Assembly: GCA_963976395.1 (NCBI GenBank) | Contig: CAXBLG010000009.1 | Coordinates: forward strand, 1 to 64,000 | Length of the DNA stretch: 64,000 nt | Direction of reading: 5' to 3' | Source: UBA11612 sp963976395 | GTDB taxonomy: Bacteria > Pseudomonadota > Alphaproteobacteria > Rhodospirillales > Rhodospirillaceae | Shown: positions 36,260-44,208 of the stretch, in pieces | Position numbering within the stretch: the first letter of the stretch is position 1 | Layout: each line of letters begins with the position of its first letter | Translations under genes and position numbers: made by a program | The notes under the pieces: generated by a model | Seen by the model: the letters and a program-made list of their open reading frames with translations, nothing else | What the model was told of the DNA's origin: nothing | Database searches by the model: none

Positions 36260-37756
36260 ATGGCCCTTACTCCACGACTAGACCTTAGACAGTCTCAAAG
36301 TCTTGTTATTACACCGCAGTTGCAGCAGGCCATTAAGTTGCTGCAGTTGTCGGCCGTTGAACTCGAGGCTTACGTAGAGCAAGAACTGGAATCCAATCCG
36401 CTTCTGGAAATGGATGAAAGCGGCGAGACAAGCGCGCTCGCGGAGAGCGCGGGCAATTCCGCTGATCGAGAGGAGTCCGACTCATCTTTTATCGACACTG
36501 TCGATGGGCAAGATGAAGCGCCGCTGGATGTGGATGTTGCGAGCGCTGACGACGAAATATCGCTCGGCTCCGATAGTAATGCAGATTACAGCAGCTCGTC
36601 GCAATGGGGTGCTGGTGGCTATGAAGATGGCCTGCCTACTCTTGAACAAACGCTTGCAGATACGCCGGACTTGCGCAGCCACCTGGTTCAGCAACTCAAT
36701 CTTGCGGTTGATGATTCTGCGGATCGTTTCATCGGAATGTATTTAATCGATCAGCTGGACGAAAGCGGATATCTGCAATTGGATGTTGAGGAAGCTGCGG
36801 CCCAGCTCGGCGCAGATGCGGCAGAGGTGGCCCGCATTCTCAATCTTCTCCAAGGGTTTGATCCCTCGGGAATCTTTGCAAGAGATCTCAAAGAATGTTT
36901 GCGGTTGCAACTGATGGACCAAAACCGGTTAGACCCGGCTATGGCGGCGTTCGTCACGAACATTGAATTACTTGCGAAGCGTGACCTTGGTAAGTTGCGC
37001 GAAGTGTGCGGCGTTTCCATGGACGATCTGCGCGACATGGTTGCTGAAGTGCGCGCTCTCGACCCGAAGCCGGCTTTGCGCTTTGAGAGAGTGATCAACG
37101 AGACCGTAATTCCCGACGTCATTATGTCGGCGCGCGCGGACGGAAGCTGGCGTGTAGAGCTCAACTCGGAAACCTTGCCGCGCGTTCTGGTAAACCAAAG
37201 TTATGTGGCGAACATAAGCCGTTCCGCTGCGACAAAAGCAGATAAGGCATTCGTGGCCGAGCGATTGCAGTCCGCGAACTGGCTGGTCAAGGCGCTGCAT
37301 CAGCGTGCCGAAACAATCCTTAAGGTCGCCATCGAACTTGTTAAGCAGCAAGATATGTTTTTTCGTCACGGGATAACTTATCTGAAACCGCTCATTCTGC
37401 GGACGGTGGCAGATGCAATAGAGATGCACGAGAGTACGGTAAGCCGGGTCACAACAAATAAGTACATCGCGACGCCGCGGGGCATATTTGAGCTCAAGTA
37501 CTTTTTTACGCAGTCTCTGCCTTCGGCGAATGGAGAGGAGGCGCATTCTGCTGAGGCCGTACGCCATCGCATAAAAGCGCTCATCGATGCAGAGACCGCC
37601 TCAGATATCCTTTCCGACGACCGAATCGTCGATATTCTGCGCGGCGACGGCATTGAGGTGGCACGCAGAACCATTGCTAAGTATAGGGATTCATTAAATA
37701 TCCCGTCTTCCGTTCAGCGCCGCCGTGAAAAAGCAATGGGTGCGCGAGGTTTCTAA
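36260..37756 (+). CDS. rpoN: RNA polymerase sigma-54 factor
   Basis: 498 residues. N-terminal region I (QSLVITPQLQQAIKLLQLS) binds enhancer activators and core polymerase; an acidic region II follows. The DNA-binding HTH segment (EMHESTVSRVTTNKYI) and the C-terminal RpoN box (ARRTIAKYRDSLNIPSS) are intact. It directs nitrogen and other regulons at -24/-12 promoters. It follows lptB in the usual alphaproteobacterial order. Confidence 0.97.
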   Translation: MALTPRLDLRQSQSLVITPQLQQAIKLLQLSAVELEAYVEQELESNPLLEMDESGETSALAESAGNSADREESDSSFIDTVDGQDEAPLDVDVASADDEISLGSDSNADYSSSSQWGAGGYEDGLPTLEQTLADTPDLRSHLVQQLNLAVDDSADRFIGMYLIDQLDESGYLQLDVEEAAAQLGADAAEVARILNLLQGFDPSGIFARDLKECLRLQLMDQNRLDPAMAAFVTNIELLAKRDLGKLREVCGVSMDDLRDMVAEVRALDPKPALRFERVINETVIPDVIMSARADGSWRVELNSETLPRVLVNQSYVANISRSAATKADKAFVAERLQSANWLVKALHQRAETILKVAIELVKQQDMFFRHGITYLKPLILRTVADAIEMHESTVSRVTTNKYIATPRGIFELKYFFTQSLPSANGEEAHSAEAVRHRIKALIDAETASDILSDDRIVDILRGDGIEVARRTIAKYRDSLNIPSSVQRRREKAMGARGF

Positions 37757-38082
37757 ATATGCCGACCCTTATGGGCGGTGGTTCTTGACTTATTTGGCGC
37801 TGCGCGCCTATGGTCCGCCACTTTTTAACGACCCCTTCGGTTCGCGTGCGGACCTGTGGATAGAGGACAGCGCAGGTCGCATTTTCGGGAGTTTACTCAA
37901 GCGTCGTCAAGCACCCCAATGCATACGACGGATGATGTGCGGACAAAGTGTCGGGCACGTCGGTTTGAGGTAGGCGGATATAGAGTTTGTGCCGCAGGTA
38001 AAGTGATGCCGGCCCGATTTGAACATCCAACGCTAGAAATTTAACCAACTGTGCTACGACGACAGCGGTATAAAGGCGCGTT
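37757..38082. other. Gap between rpoN and ptsN where hpf is usually found
   Basis: 326 bp with no supported gene. The small open frame overlapping the rpoN end (37725-37973) has no recognisable motif. Ribosome hibernation factor (hpf/raiA) is normally encoded at this position in alphaproteobacteria and no trace of it can be read. A tRNA-like relic lies at the right end. Confidence 0.5.
38003..38060 (-). pseudogene. Possible tRNA relic
   Basis: On the minus strand the segment shows a D-arm-like GTAGCACAGTTGGTTAAA, a T-loop-like GTTCAAATC and an acceptor-end-like GCCGGCATCA, in tRNA order. The distance between the arms is too short for an anticodon arm, T-stem pairing is poor, and total length is about 58 nt. 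It looks like a decayed or deleted tRNA; a chance resemblance cannot be excluded. Confidence 0.35.
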
Positions 38083-38544
38083 ATGGAAATCAGCAACATA
38101 CTAAAGCCCGAGGCTGTTCTCGCGGGTATTAAAGCCAGTGGTAAGAAACACATACTGCACGAACTCTCGCGGCATGCCGCAAGCGTAACGGGTGTCGACG
38201 AAGCCCGGATTTTTGAAACGTTGATGGAACGCGAACGCCTCGGCACGACAGGTGTGGGTAACGGGATTGCGATCCCACATGGAAAACTCAAAGATATTGA
38301 TCAACTCCATGGGGTTTTTGCGCGTCTGGAAAAACCGATCGATTTCGACGCTATCGATGAACACCCCGTCGATCTTGTTTTTCTCTTGCTCGCACCTGAA
38401 GGAGCCGGAGCGGATCATTTGAAAGCGCTGGCTCGTATTTCCAGGTTGTTGCGGGATGAAACCGTATGCAAAAAGCTGCGCGGCGCGGATACCGCTGACG
38501 GACTGTATTTGCTGCTCACCCAATCCGAGGCGCAGGCCGCTTAA
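38083..38544 (+). CDS. ptsN: PTS IIA-like nitrogen regulatory protein PtsN
   Basis: 153 residues. EIIA-Ntr domain with the phosphorylated His66 in GNGIAIPHGKL. It receives phosphate from the nitrogen PTS and regulates potassium, nitrogen and carbon functions by protein contacts. Linkage to rpoN is conserved. It overlaps the convergent CDP-alcohol phosphatidyltransferase gene by four bases. Confidence 0.94.
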   Translation: MEISNILKPEAVLAGIKASGKKHILHELSRHAASVTGVDEARIFETLMERERLGTTGVGNGIAIPHGKLKDIDQLHGVFARLEKPIDFDAIDEHPVDLVFLLLAPEGAGADHLKALARISRLLRDETVCKKLRGADTADGLYLLLTQSEAQAA

Positions 38545-39212
38545 GAGTCGGACGTGGATTCCGTGGTGTCGCCGAATACGTCTTTAGCCTGATAGATGCG
38601 CTGGGCTACTGTAATCCAGCACATCGCAATGAAGATCCACGCCGCGATCGTGAAAGTCTCGGGCCATAGACAGACAATCGCGAAGAAAGCGATGGTCTCG
38701 CTGCCTTCAGCAACACCGCCCACATAGAAGAATGATTTTCGGCCGCGCACTTCAGTACTAAGGCCGCGCTTGGTCGCAATGACCGCAAAAGCCAAAAATG
38801 CGGACGCTGTGCCCATAAAGCTCACCATAAGCACAACACCTGCTGTCGTGTGGCCAGGAGTCGACAGGGCAAATCCGGCGGCAATGGCCGAGTAGACGAT
38901 AAAGTCGAGAACAATGTCCAAGTAGCCACCAAAGTCAGTCGGATGGCTTGCGCGCGCTACGGCGCCGTCAAGTCCATCCGCGAGGCGGTTTATAAGGATC
39001 AGGGCAAGACCAAGCAGGTAGAACTCGGCGGCAATGGCCATTGCGCCAAGTAGCCCCACTCCAAATCCCGCCCACGTTAAAGTGTTCGCCTGAATGCCGC
39101 GGGCCGCGAGCGCGGCCCCGATGTGGTTTAATGGCGTTTTCAATACTTTCACGAACAGGGGATCAAACACGGTGCTGTTGTCCTTTGGTTTTGCTCGGGC
39201 GCAGTTTAGCAT
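38541..39212 (-). CDS. CDP-alcohol phosphatidyltransferase family protein
   Basis: 223 residues with about six membrane helices. The family motif D-G-x2-A-R-x8-G-x3-D-x3-D is present (DGAVARASHPTDFGGYLDIVLD region, one Gly-Gly instead of a single Gly). Members join a CDP-linked lipid to an alcohol, making phosphatidylglycerophosphate, phosphatidylserine, phosphatidylinositol and others. The acceptor cannot be read from the sequence. It stands alone on the minus strand. Confidence 0.87.
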   Translation of the reverse strand: MLNCARAKPKDNSTVFDPLFVKVLKTPLNHIGAALAARGIQANTLTWAGFGVGLLGAMAIAAEFYLLGLALILINRLADGLDGAVARASHPTDFGGYLDIVLDFIVYSAIAAGFALSTPGHTTAGVVLMVSFMGTASAFLAFAVIATKRGLSTEVRGRKSFFYVGGVAEGSETIAFFAIVCLWPETFTIAAWIFIAMCWITVAQRIYQAKDVFGDTTESTSDS

Positions 39213-39298
39213 CTTCGGGACAGCGCGGCGCGATAAATGAGTTTGTGACCACCGTGGGACTGTCGCACGTTTGTTGCTATCGGGAGGGTCTAGCCGTG

Positions 39299-39610
39299 AT
39301 GCGAAGTGTTATTTTATGCGGTCTCATTCTTGTGAGCATGTCATCGCTCACCGCAGCACAGCAACGCGTGCCGGGCTCGACGGATCCTCTAATGGATATT
39401 TGTACGGGCTTCTTGGCACAAAGCGGGCAGGGTGTGTCCGGAGATGCGGGTCGCCTATGCACGTGTCTGACGCGCGAAACTCAGGTGCGTCTCTCACGGC
39501 CGGAAATGGAAGCTTATGCGCAGGCCACCTCCGACGGACAGGCACCGCCGGAAAGAGTGATGCAGAAAGTTATGGGCATTGCCGCCCAGTGTTTGGCGGA
39601 GGCCAAGTAG
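39299..39610 (+). CDS. Small secreted Cys-containing protein, unknown function
   Basis: 103 residues from ATG 39299; a GTG one codon earlier (39296) is equally near the strong GGGAGGG ribosome binding site. A signal peptide ends near TAAQQ (about residue 20). The mature protein has four Cys (DICTGF, RLCTCL, AAQCLAEAK), which could form two disulfides in the periplasm. Family not recognised. Convergent with the TonB-domain gene three bases away. Confidence 0.65.
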   Translation: MRSVILCGLILVSMSSLTAAQQRVPGSTDPLMDICTGFLAQSGQGVSGDAGRLCTCLTRETQVRLSRPEMEAYAQATSDGQAPPERVMQKVMGIAAQCLAEAK

Positions 39611-39613
39611 TCT

Positions 39614-40360
39614 TTAACGCCCCATCCGAAAGGCAAGTGTGAACGTACGTCCAGAAAGAGGAACGGGCTGACCGTTGGCATCGAGCATTGGCGTAAAGCG
39701 CCATTTGCGAAAACTCTCAAGCGCGGCTTGGTCAAATACTTGGGCTGGAATAGACCGGGCTATCCGTGCATCGGTGACGGCACCGCCGGCATCCAAGCTG
39801 TAAGCTATTTCGACGTCGCCTTCCGTGCGTCGGCGATACAGTTCGGGCGGATAGGCTGTTTCGGTGCGGTAAACCGGCTGCGGGTCTTTTTCAAAATTCA
39901 TATTGATGCCTCGGGCAACTTCGACGGCTTGGTCCGCCGCTGTTACGAGATCACCATTCTCTTCTGCAAGTTTGATGAGCAAGGTACGGCGTGTTTGCAG
40001 GCGATCTTCGGTTTGTCCTGCGGCTGCACGCATGCTGATCTCACGCTTGAGCGCCGCGATTGCGTTGCGCGTATCGCCCATGGCGATACGGTTTTCAGAT
40101 GCAGCCTGTACAAAGTAGAGTGCGTCGTCGGAACTACCTCCGACCGTTTTACGGGCCAAGGCAAGCCCTTGTTCAGCCAAGCTCGCGCCTTTCATAAAGT
40201 CATCGGTTCCATAGGCGCGCTGAATCTGCTGACGAATCTCTCTCAAATCCGCACGGGGGTCGTCGTTGCATGCAGACAATAAGAACGCGACGCACATAAT
40301 GAGAGCATTTGCCGAAAGTCCAGTCCGGCCAGTTACGTTAGAAACTATTTGTTTGCGCAT
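39614..40360 (-). CDS. Lipoprotein with C-terminal TonB-like domain
   Basis: 248 residues from ATG 40360, which gives a signal peptide with lipobox LLSAC (Cys about residue 32). Residues 40-150 are helical and TPR-like (ASLAEQGLALARKTV, LYFVQAASENRIAMG). The last 80 residues match TonB_C: YPPELYRRRTEGDVEIAYSLD and ALESFRKWRFTPM. There is no transmembrane anchor or Pro-rich spacer as in true TonB, so energy transduction is doubtful; an envelope-bound partner-binding role is more likely. Confidence 0.8.
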   Translation of the reverse strand: MRKQIVSNVTGRTGLSANALIMCVAFLLSACNDDPRADLREIRQQIQRAYGTDDFMKGASLAEQGLALARKTVGGSSDDALYFVQAASENRIAMGDTRNAIAALKREISMRAAAGQTEDRLQTRRTLLIKLAEENGDLVTAADQAVEVARGINMNFEKDPQPVYRTETAYPPELYRRRTEGDVEIAYSLDAGGAVTDARIARSIPAQVFDQAALESFRKWRFTPMLDANGQPVPLSGRTFTLAFRMGR

Positions 40361-40548
40361 GAGCTTTGCCCCTGTTGCCAGAGCCACCCCAGGTTAAACT
40401 GGGCCAATGGTCCTCGAATATCCATACTTTTTAGTTAACGTACGGCTCAGGCCATTGAGCAACGGCCCATTTGGGCGAGATAGGGTGGAGGCTCTGAGTG
40501 TGAGCGGCTACCATGCGAGTCTGGCGCTGATAATCTGGGGAGGGATGT

Positions 40549-42177
40549 ATGCCAATTGATGGGCTGATGATGGATCGACCTCTTATGGCGATTTCACTCA
40601 TGGAATTTGCGGCTGCATACCATGGCGATTGTCCCATCATTACACGCAGTATCGAAGGTCCTGTGCATCGCACCAATTATGCGCAGACCTACCGGAGGAT
40701 TCAAAAACTTGCCCATGCCTTGGTGGCGCTTGGGGTAAAGCCGGGAGACCGTGTCGCCACCGTGGCGTGGAACACTTGGCGCCATCTGGAACTTTACTAT
40801 GCCATCGCCGGTATAGGCGCCATTTGTCACACGGTGAACCCGCGTCTATCACCTGATCAAATGGCGTACGTGATCAACCATGCCGAGGACCGGTTTATAT
40901 TTCTCGATTCAACCTTCGTTGGTTGCGTGCCGGGGCTCAAAGATAAAGTGACAAGCGTCGAGGGATTTATCGTTATGACGGACGCCGCGAACATGCCCCC
41001 GGCGGCCTCCGATGGAGGTCTGCTTGTCTATGAAGATCTGATCGCGCCGCAGCCTGAGTCCTACGACTGGCCCGAGTTTCACGAAAACACGGCTGCGTCT
41101 CTTTGTTATACGTCCGGTACAACCGGTAATCCCAAAGGGGTTCTCTACAGTCATCGCGCTCTGGTGCTGCATTCTTATTGTCTTGTCGCAGAATTTAAAT
41201 TTGGACCGGAGACGGTGTCTCTTCCAGTCGTTCCGATGTTTCACGTCAACGCCTGGGGCATACCCTATGCGGCGCCGATGTCCGGATCTCCGATTGTGTT
41301 TCCTGGGCGCGCCTTGGATGGCGCAAGCCTCTTTGATCTTATGGAAGATGAGGGCGTGACCTGCTCGCAAGGCGTGCCGACGGTTTGGATGGGTTTAATC
41401 GCTCACATGCGCAAAGTCGGTCGCAAGCCGAAAAAACTGGAAAGCGTAGTGATCGGTGGCGCGGCCCCGCCCGAGTCCATGGTTGTTGCGTTCGAGGAAG
41501 AATTTGGAATTGAAGTCAATCAAGGCTGGGGAATGACTGAGACAACACCCCTTGGCGTTTTCAATACCCTTCGGCCCAAACACAAGGCTCTCCCTAAAAA
41601 ACAGCAAATTGATCAAAAGTTGAAAGCCGGCCATGCGGTTTATGGCGTTGAACTGCGCATCATGGCTGAAGATGGCCGCGTTCTGCCGAATGACGGCAAG
41701 TCCTGTGGCCATCTTCAGGTCAGAGGGCCATGGGTCGTGTCCTCCTATTTCAAGGGAGAGGAGGCGCTTTTAACGGCTGATGGCTGGTTCGACACCGGTG
41801 ATATCGGGAACTTGGACGGGGACGGCTATTTACAGATCACCGATCGCGCCAAGGATGTCATTAAGTCCGGCGGCGAGTGGATCAGCTCCGTTGATCTTGA
41901 AAACGAGGCCATGAGTTTTCCGGCGATCGCTCATGCGGCTGTCATCGGCATCCCTCATGCCAAATGGCAGGAGCGCCCATTGTTGGTCTGTGTGCCCGCT
42001 GATCGGGATAATCCTCCAACCCTGGAGGCGGTCAACGCGTTTTTAGAGGATAGGGTGCCTAAATTCTGGCTTCTGGATGCGCTGGAAATCGTTGAGAGTT
42101 TGCCTCTGGGCGCGACGGGGAAAGTCCAAAAAAGTGCTCTGCGAGAGCAATTCAAGGGATATAACCTTGGCGGCTGA
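40549..42177 (+). CDS. Long-chain fatty-acid-CoA ligase-like enzyme
   Basis: 542 residues. ANL-superfamily enzyme: P-loop motif YTSGTTGNPKGV, A4-like PMFHVNAWG, A5 WGMTETTPL, A8 DGWFDTGDIGNLD and DRAKDVIKSGGEWISS, with the C-terminal Lys in GKVQKSALR. Activates medium or long-chain fatty acids to acyl-CoA through acyl-AMP. It stands upstream of the unknown 572-residue protein and the sphingolipid operon, but a link is not shown. Confidence 0.92.
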   Translation: MPIDGLMMDRPLMAISLMEFAAAYHGDCPIITRSIEGPVHRTNYAQTYRRIQKLAHALVALGVKPGDRVATVAWNTWRHLELYYAIAGIGAICHTVNPRLSPDQMAYVINHAEDRFIFLDSTFVGCVPGLKDKVTSVEGFIVMTDAANMPPAASDGGLLVYEDLIAPQPESYDWPEFHENTAASLCYTSGTTGNPKGVLYSHRALVLHSYCLVAEFKFGPETVSLPVVPMFHVNAWGIPYAAPMSGSPIVFPGRALDGASLFDLMEDEGVTCSQGVPTVWMGLIAHMRKVGRKPKKLESVVIGGAAPPESMVVAFEEEFGIEVNQGWGMTETTPLGVFNTLRPKHKALPKKQQIDQKLKAGHAVYGVELRIMAEDGRVLPNDGKSCGHLQVRGPWVVSSYFKGEEALLTADGWFDTGDIGNLDGDGYLQITDRAKDVIKSGGEWISSVDLENEAMSFPAIAHAAVIGIPHAKWQERPLLVCVPADRDNPPTLEAVNAFLEDRVPKFWLLDALEIVESLPLGATGKVQKSALREQFKGYNLGG

Positions 42178-42330
42178 ATAGGCTTGTATGCGGAAGTGGT
42201 CAAGAATGGGACCGTAAGGCCTTAAAACGGATTTTGCCCCACATTAAAGAATTTGTTACATCCTTCCCCCAATAAGTAAGAAGGGGCCCGCTTCCATGGG
42301 GGGAACGGGAACGTACAAGGAACAACCAGA

Positions 42331-44049
42331 ATGGCGCTCCTTGGCCGTGCTTCATTTGAAGTTCAGGTCTATCAGGACGGACGTTGGGCCATCAATCAAG
42401 TGATGCCAACGGAGGAATCCGCGCGCCATAAGGCAACCCAGCTCTTGTTGCTCAAAACAACGGGCGGCGTTCGGATCATCAAGGAAACCAAGTTTTCTTC
42501 AAGCAATACGCGCGAGTCCGAAATTTTCTGCCAAATGAAGGCGGTAGATAAGGACGAAGATTTCTCGGTGACGCCGGTCAAAGAGGCACCCCTCTGCGAG
42601 AAGATGTCCGACTATTATCAAACAGCAGCCCGCAACACGATGGCGCGGCTTTTCACAAAGTATCTCGAAAAACACGAGATGACGCCGCTGGAACTGCTGC
42701 ACAGTCACAAAAATCTCAAGCGCGCGCTAAACCTAGACACGATGGTTCCGTCTGCGGTCGATAAGATCGCCGTTCTACATGCGCGGGCAACCGGCGAAGA
42801 CGCGCGTAAACGCAAGGACGTCATATTCCAGGCCGTTGATCGTATTGCCGCCCGGGCCCGTGAAGTTGATACGACGCCGCTGCCTGAATTAAAGAACAGC
42901 ACCCTCGACGACCTGCTGAGAAAGATCGACGCCAAGTATTCCGACGAAGAAGAGCGCCAGTTTATGGCGACCGTTGCATTCGTGCGCACCTCCGTTAGTT
43001 GGACCGGCTGGCTCGCAAAAATGTACGAGCTTCTGCCGATGGCGAAGTCTCAGCAAGACGAACGCGCGCGCGCGATGATTGACGAGATGCTTGCAGATAT
43101 CTTTGTTGCGAAGACAATTGTTAAAGATGTGATCGGTGTCTCGAAGCATCTCGGCGATGCACTTATGCGGATGCTCGATTTGCTGGAAGGCAAGTGTGTG
43201 CCGACCAAATTCGCGGCAACGGAATTGGTGGAATTGCTGAACTACTTATTTGGCAATGACTTGCTGCCTAAGTCGCGTGCGGTTTTGGTTGAACGGGTTG
43301 GCCGCGACCTTGCCAGCCCGGTTCGGTTGACCAATAGCGAGAGCAAGTTGGACGATAAGGCCTTCTTCGATGAAATCCTTGAGCGGGTCGTCACCGATCA
43401 AGGGGTTGTCGGCGGCAGTTCCATTTCGGTTGGCTTGACGGAGCGTTGGGCACGCCTGAACAACATTGGCGGAGCCTTAGGGCGCAAAAAGTCTATGGAA
43501 GGTGTGCGCGACAAGCTGTCATCGGGGGCGCGGAAGTTTGTTTATCTTCTCGACATGTTTGACCCTGACTCTGCGGCTGATTTTAGGGGCGCTGTTGAGG
43601 GGCAGGTTCGCGAGCTGGCTTCACAGCTCAACTCTATCAATAAAATTGCACCGCATGCGCGCACAGAAAAGGGCCGCTTGCAAGAAGCCGCTGCGATTCA
43701 AAGATTGGTCTTAGACTCCCGTCTTCTCAGCAATACCAAAGATCCTATCGCCAGTAAGTTCGACGAAATCGTCTCCGACTATATTATCTCTAACGGAGTT
43801 ATCGAGCGTCTAGACGACAAGCGTCTGCCGTTTCGTGATCGAGCCACTCGTCTCGTAACGTTCTGTTCGTCGGGAGTGCTGACGGTGGGACGCGCCACGA
43901 CGATTGCAAGGGATAGCATTGTGTCTTATCTGCGCCGCAAGGATTTTATCGCGGAATTTACGTGCGATATTCCGGATGCGGCTGGCAAAGAGCAGGCCAT
44001 CAAAGAGTTTTACGGATTGCTTGCCAAGACCGGATTTAAAGTTAACTAA
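42331..44049 (+). CDS. Uncharacterised 572-residue protein
   Basis: Not recognised. The first 50 residues (FEVQVYQDGRWAINQVM, then a helix and GGVRIIKET) form a small alpha/beta unit similar to short N-terminal modules in other alphaproteobacterial proteins. The rest is helix-rich and charged with few Cys or Trp and no signal peptide or membrane segment, so it is probably cytoplasmic. Segments such as ARAMIDEMLADIFVAKTIVKDVIG suggest helical repeats. Acceptable ribosome binding site (AAGGAAC) upstream. It is divergent in composition from neither neighbour and sits just before the sphingolipid operon. Confidence 0.85.
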   Translation: MALLGRASFEVQVYQDGRWAINQVMPTEESARHKATQLLLLKTTGGVRIIKETKFSSSNTRESEIFCQMKAVDKDEDFSVTPVKEAPLCEKMSDYYQTAARNTMARLFTKYLEKHEMTPLELLHSHKNLKRALNLDTMVPSAVDKIAVLHARATGEDARKRKDVIFQAVDRIAARAREVDTTPLPELKNSTLDDLLRKIDAKYSDEEERQFMATVAFVRTSVSWTGWLAKMYELLPMAKSQQDERARAMIDEMLADIFVAKTIVKDVIGVSKHLGDALMRMLDLLEGKCVPTKFAATELVELLNYLFGNDLLPKSRAVLVERVGRDLASPVRLTNSESKLDDKAFFDEILERVVTDQGVVGGSSISVGLTERWARLNNIGGALGRKKSMEGVRDKLSSGARKFVYLLDMFDPDSAADFRGAVEGQVRELASQLNSINKIAPHARTEKGRLQEAAAIQRLVLDSRLLSNTKDPIASKFDEIVSDYIISNGVIERLDDKRLPFRDRATRLVTFCSSGVLTVGRATTIARDSIVSYLRRKDFIAEFTCDIPDAAGKEQAIKEFYGLLAKTGFKVN

Positions 44050-44168
44050 AGCCGATGGTCTGATGCTTCCGACTGGCCTGACGGGATCTGGTGACGCTGT
44101 CTAATTTGATGTGGCACTCCCTTGATCCGCAGCGGACACAGAGTGAAACACTTGTTACATTCCGTGAA

Positions 44169-44197
44169 TTGACCGTTTGCGAGATATAAGGTTTAGA
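44169..44197 (+). promoter_or_regulatory. Candidate sigma-70 promoter of the sphingolipid operon
   Basis: TTGACC (44169-44174), 17-bp spacer, TTTAGA (44192-44197). The predicted transcript start is only about 5 nt before the ATG at 44209, and no Shine-Dalgarno precedes it, so the first mRNA could be leaderless. The TTGTTACAT(T)CC sequence just upstream (44152-44163) also occurs upstream of the 572-residue gene. Confidence 0.45.
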
Positions 44198-44208
44198 CAG
44201 CATCCGCC

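Noticed and set aside
37725..37973. ORF overlapping the rpoN 3' end as a degraded hpf
   Set aside because: No segment resembling ribosome hibernation factor can be read in any frame.
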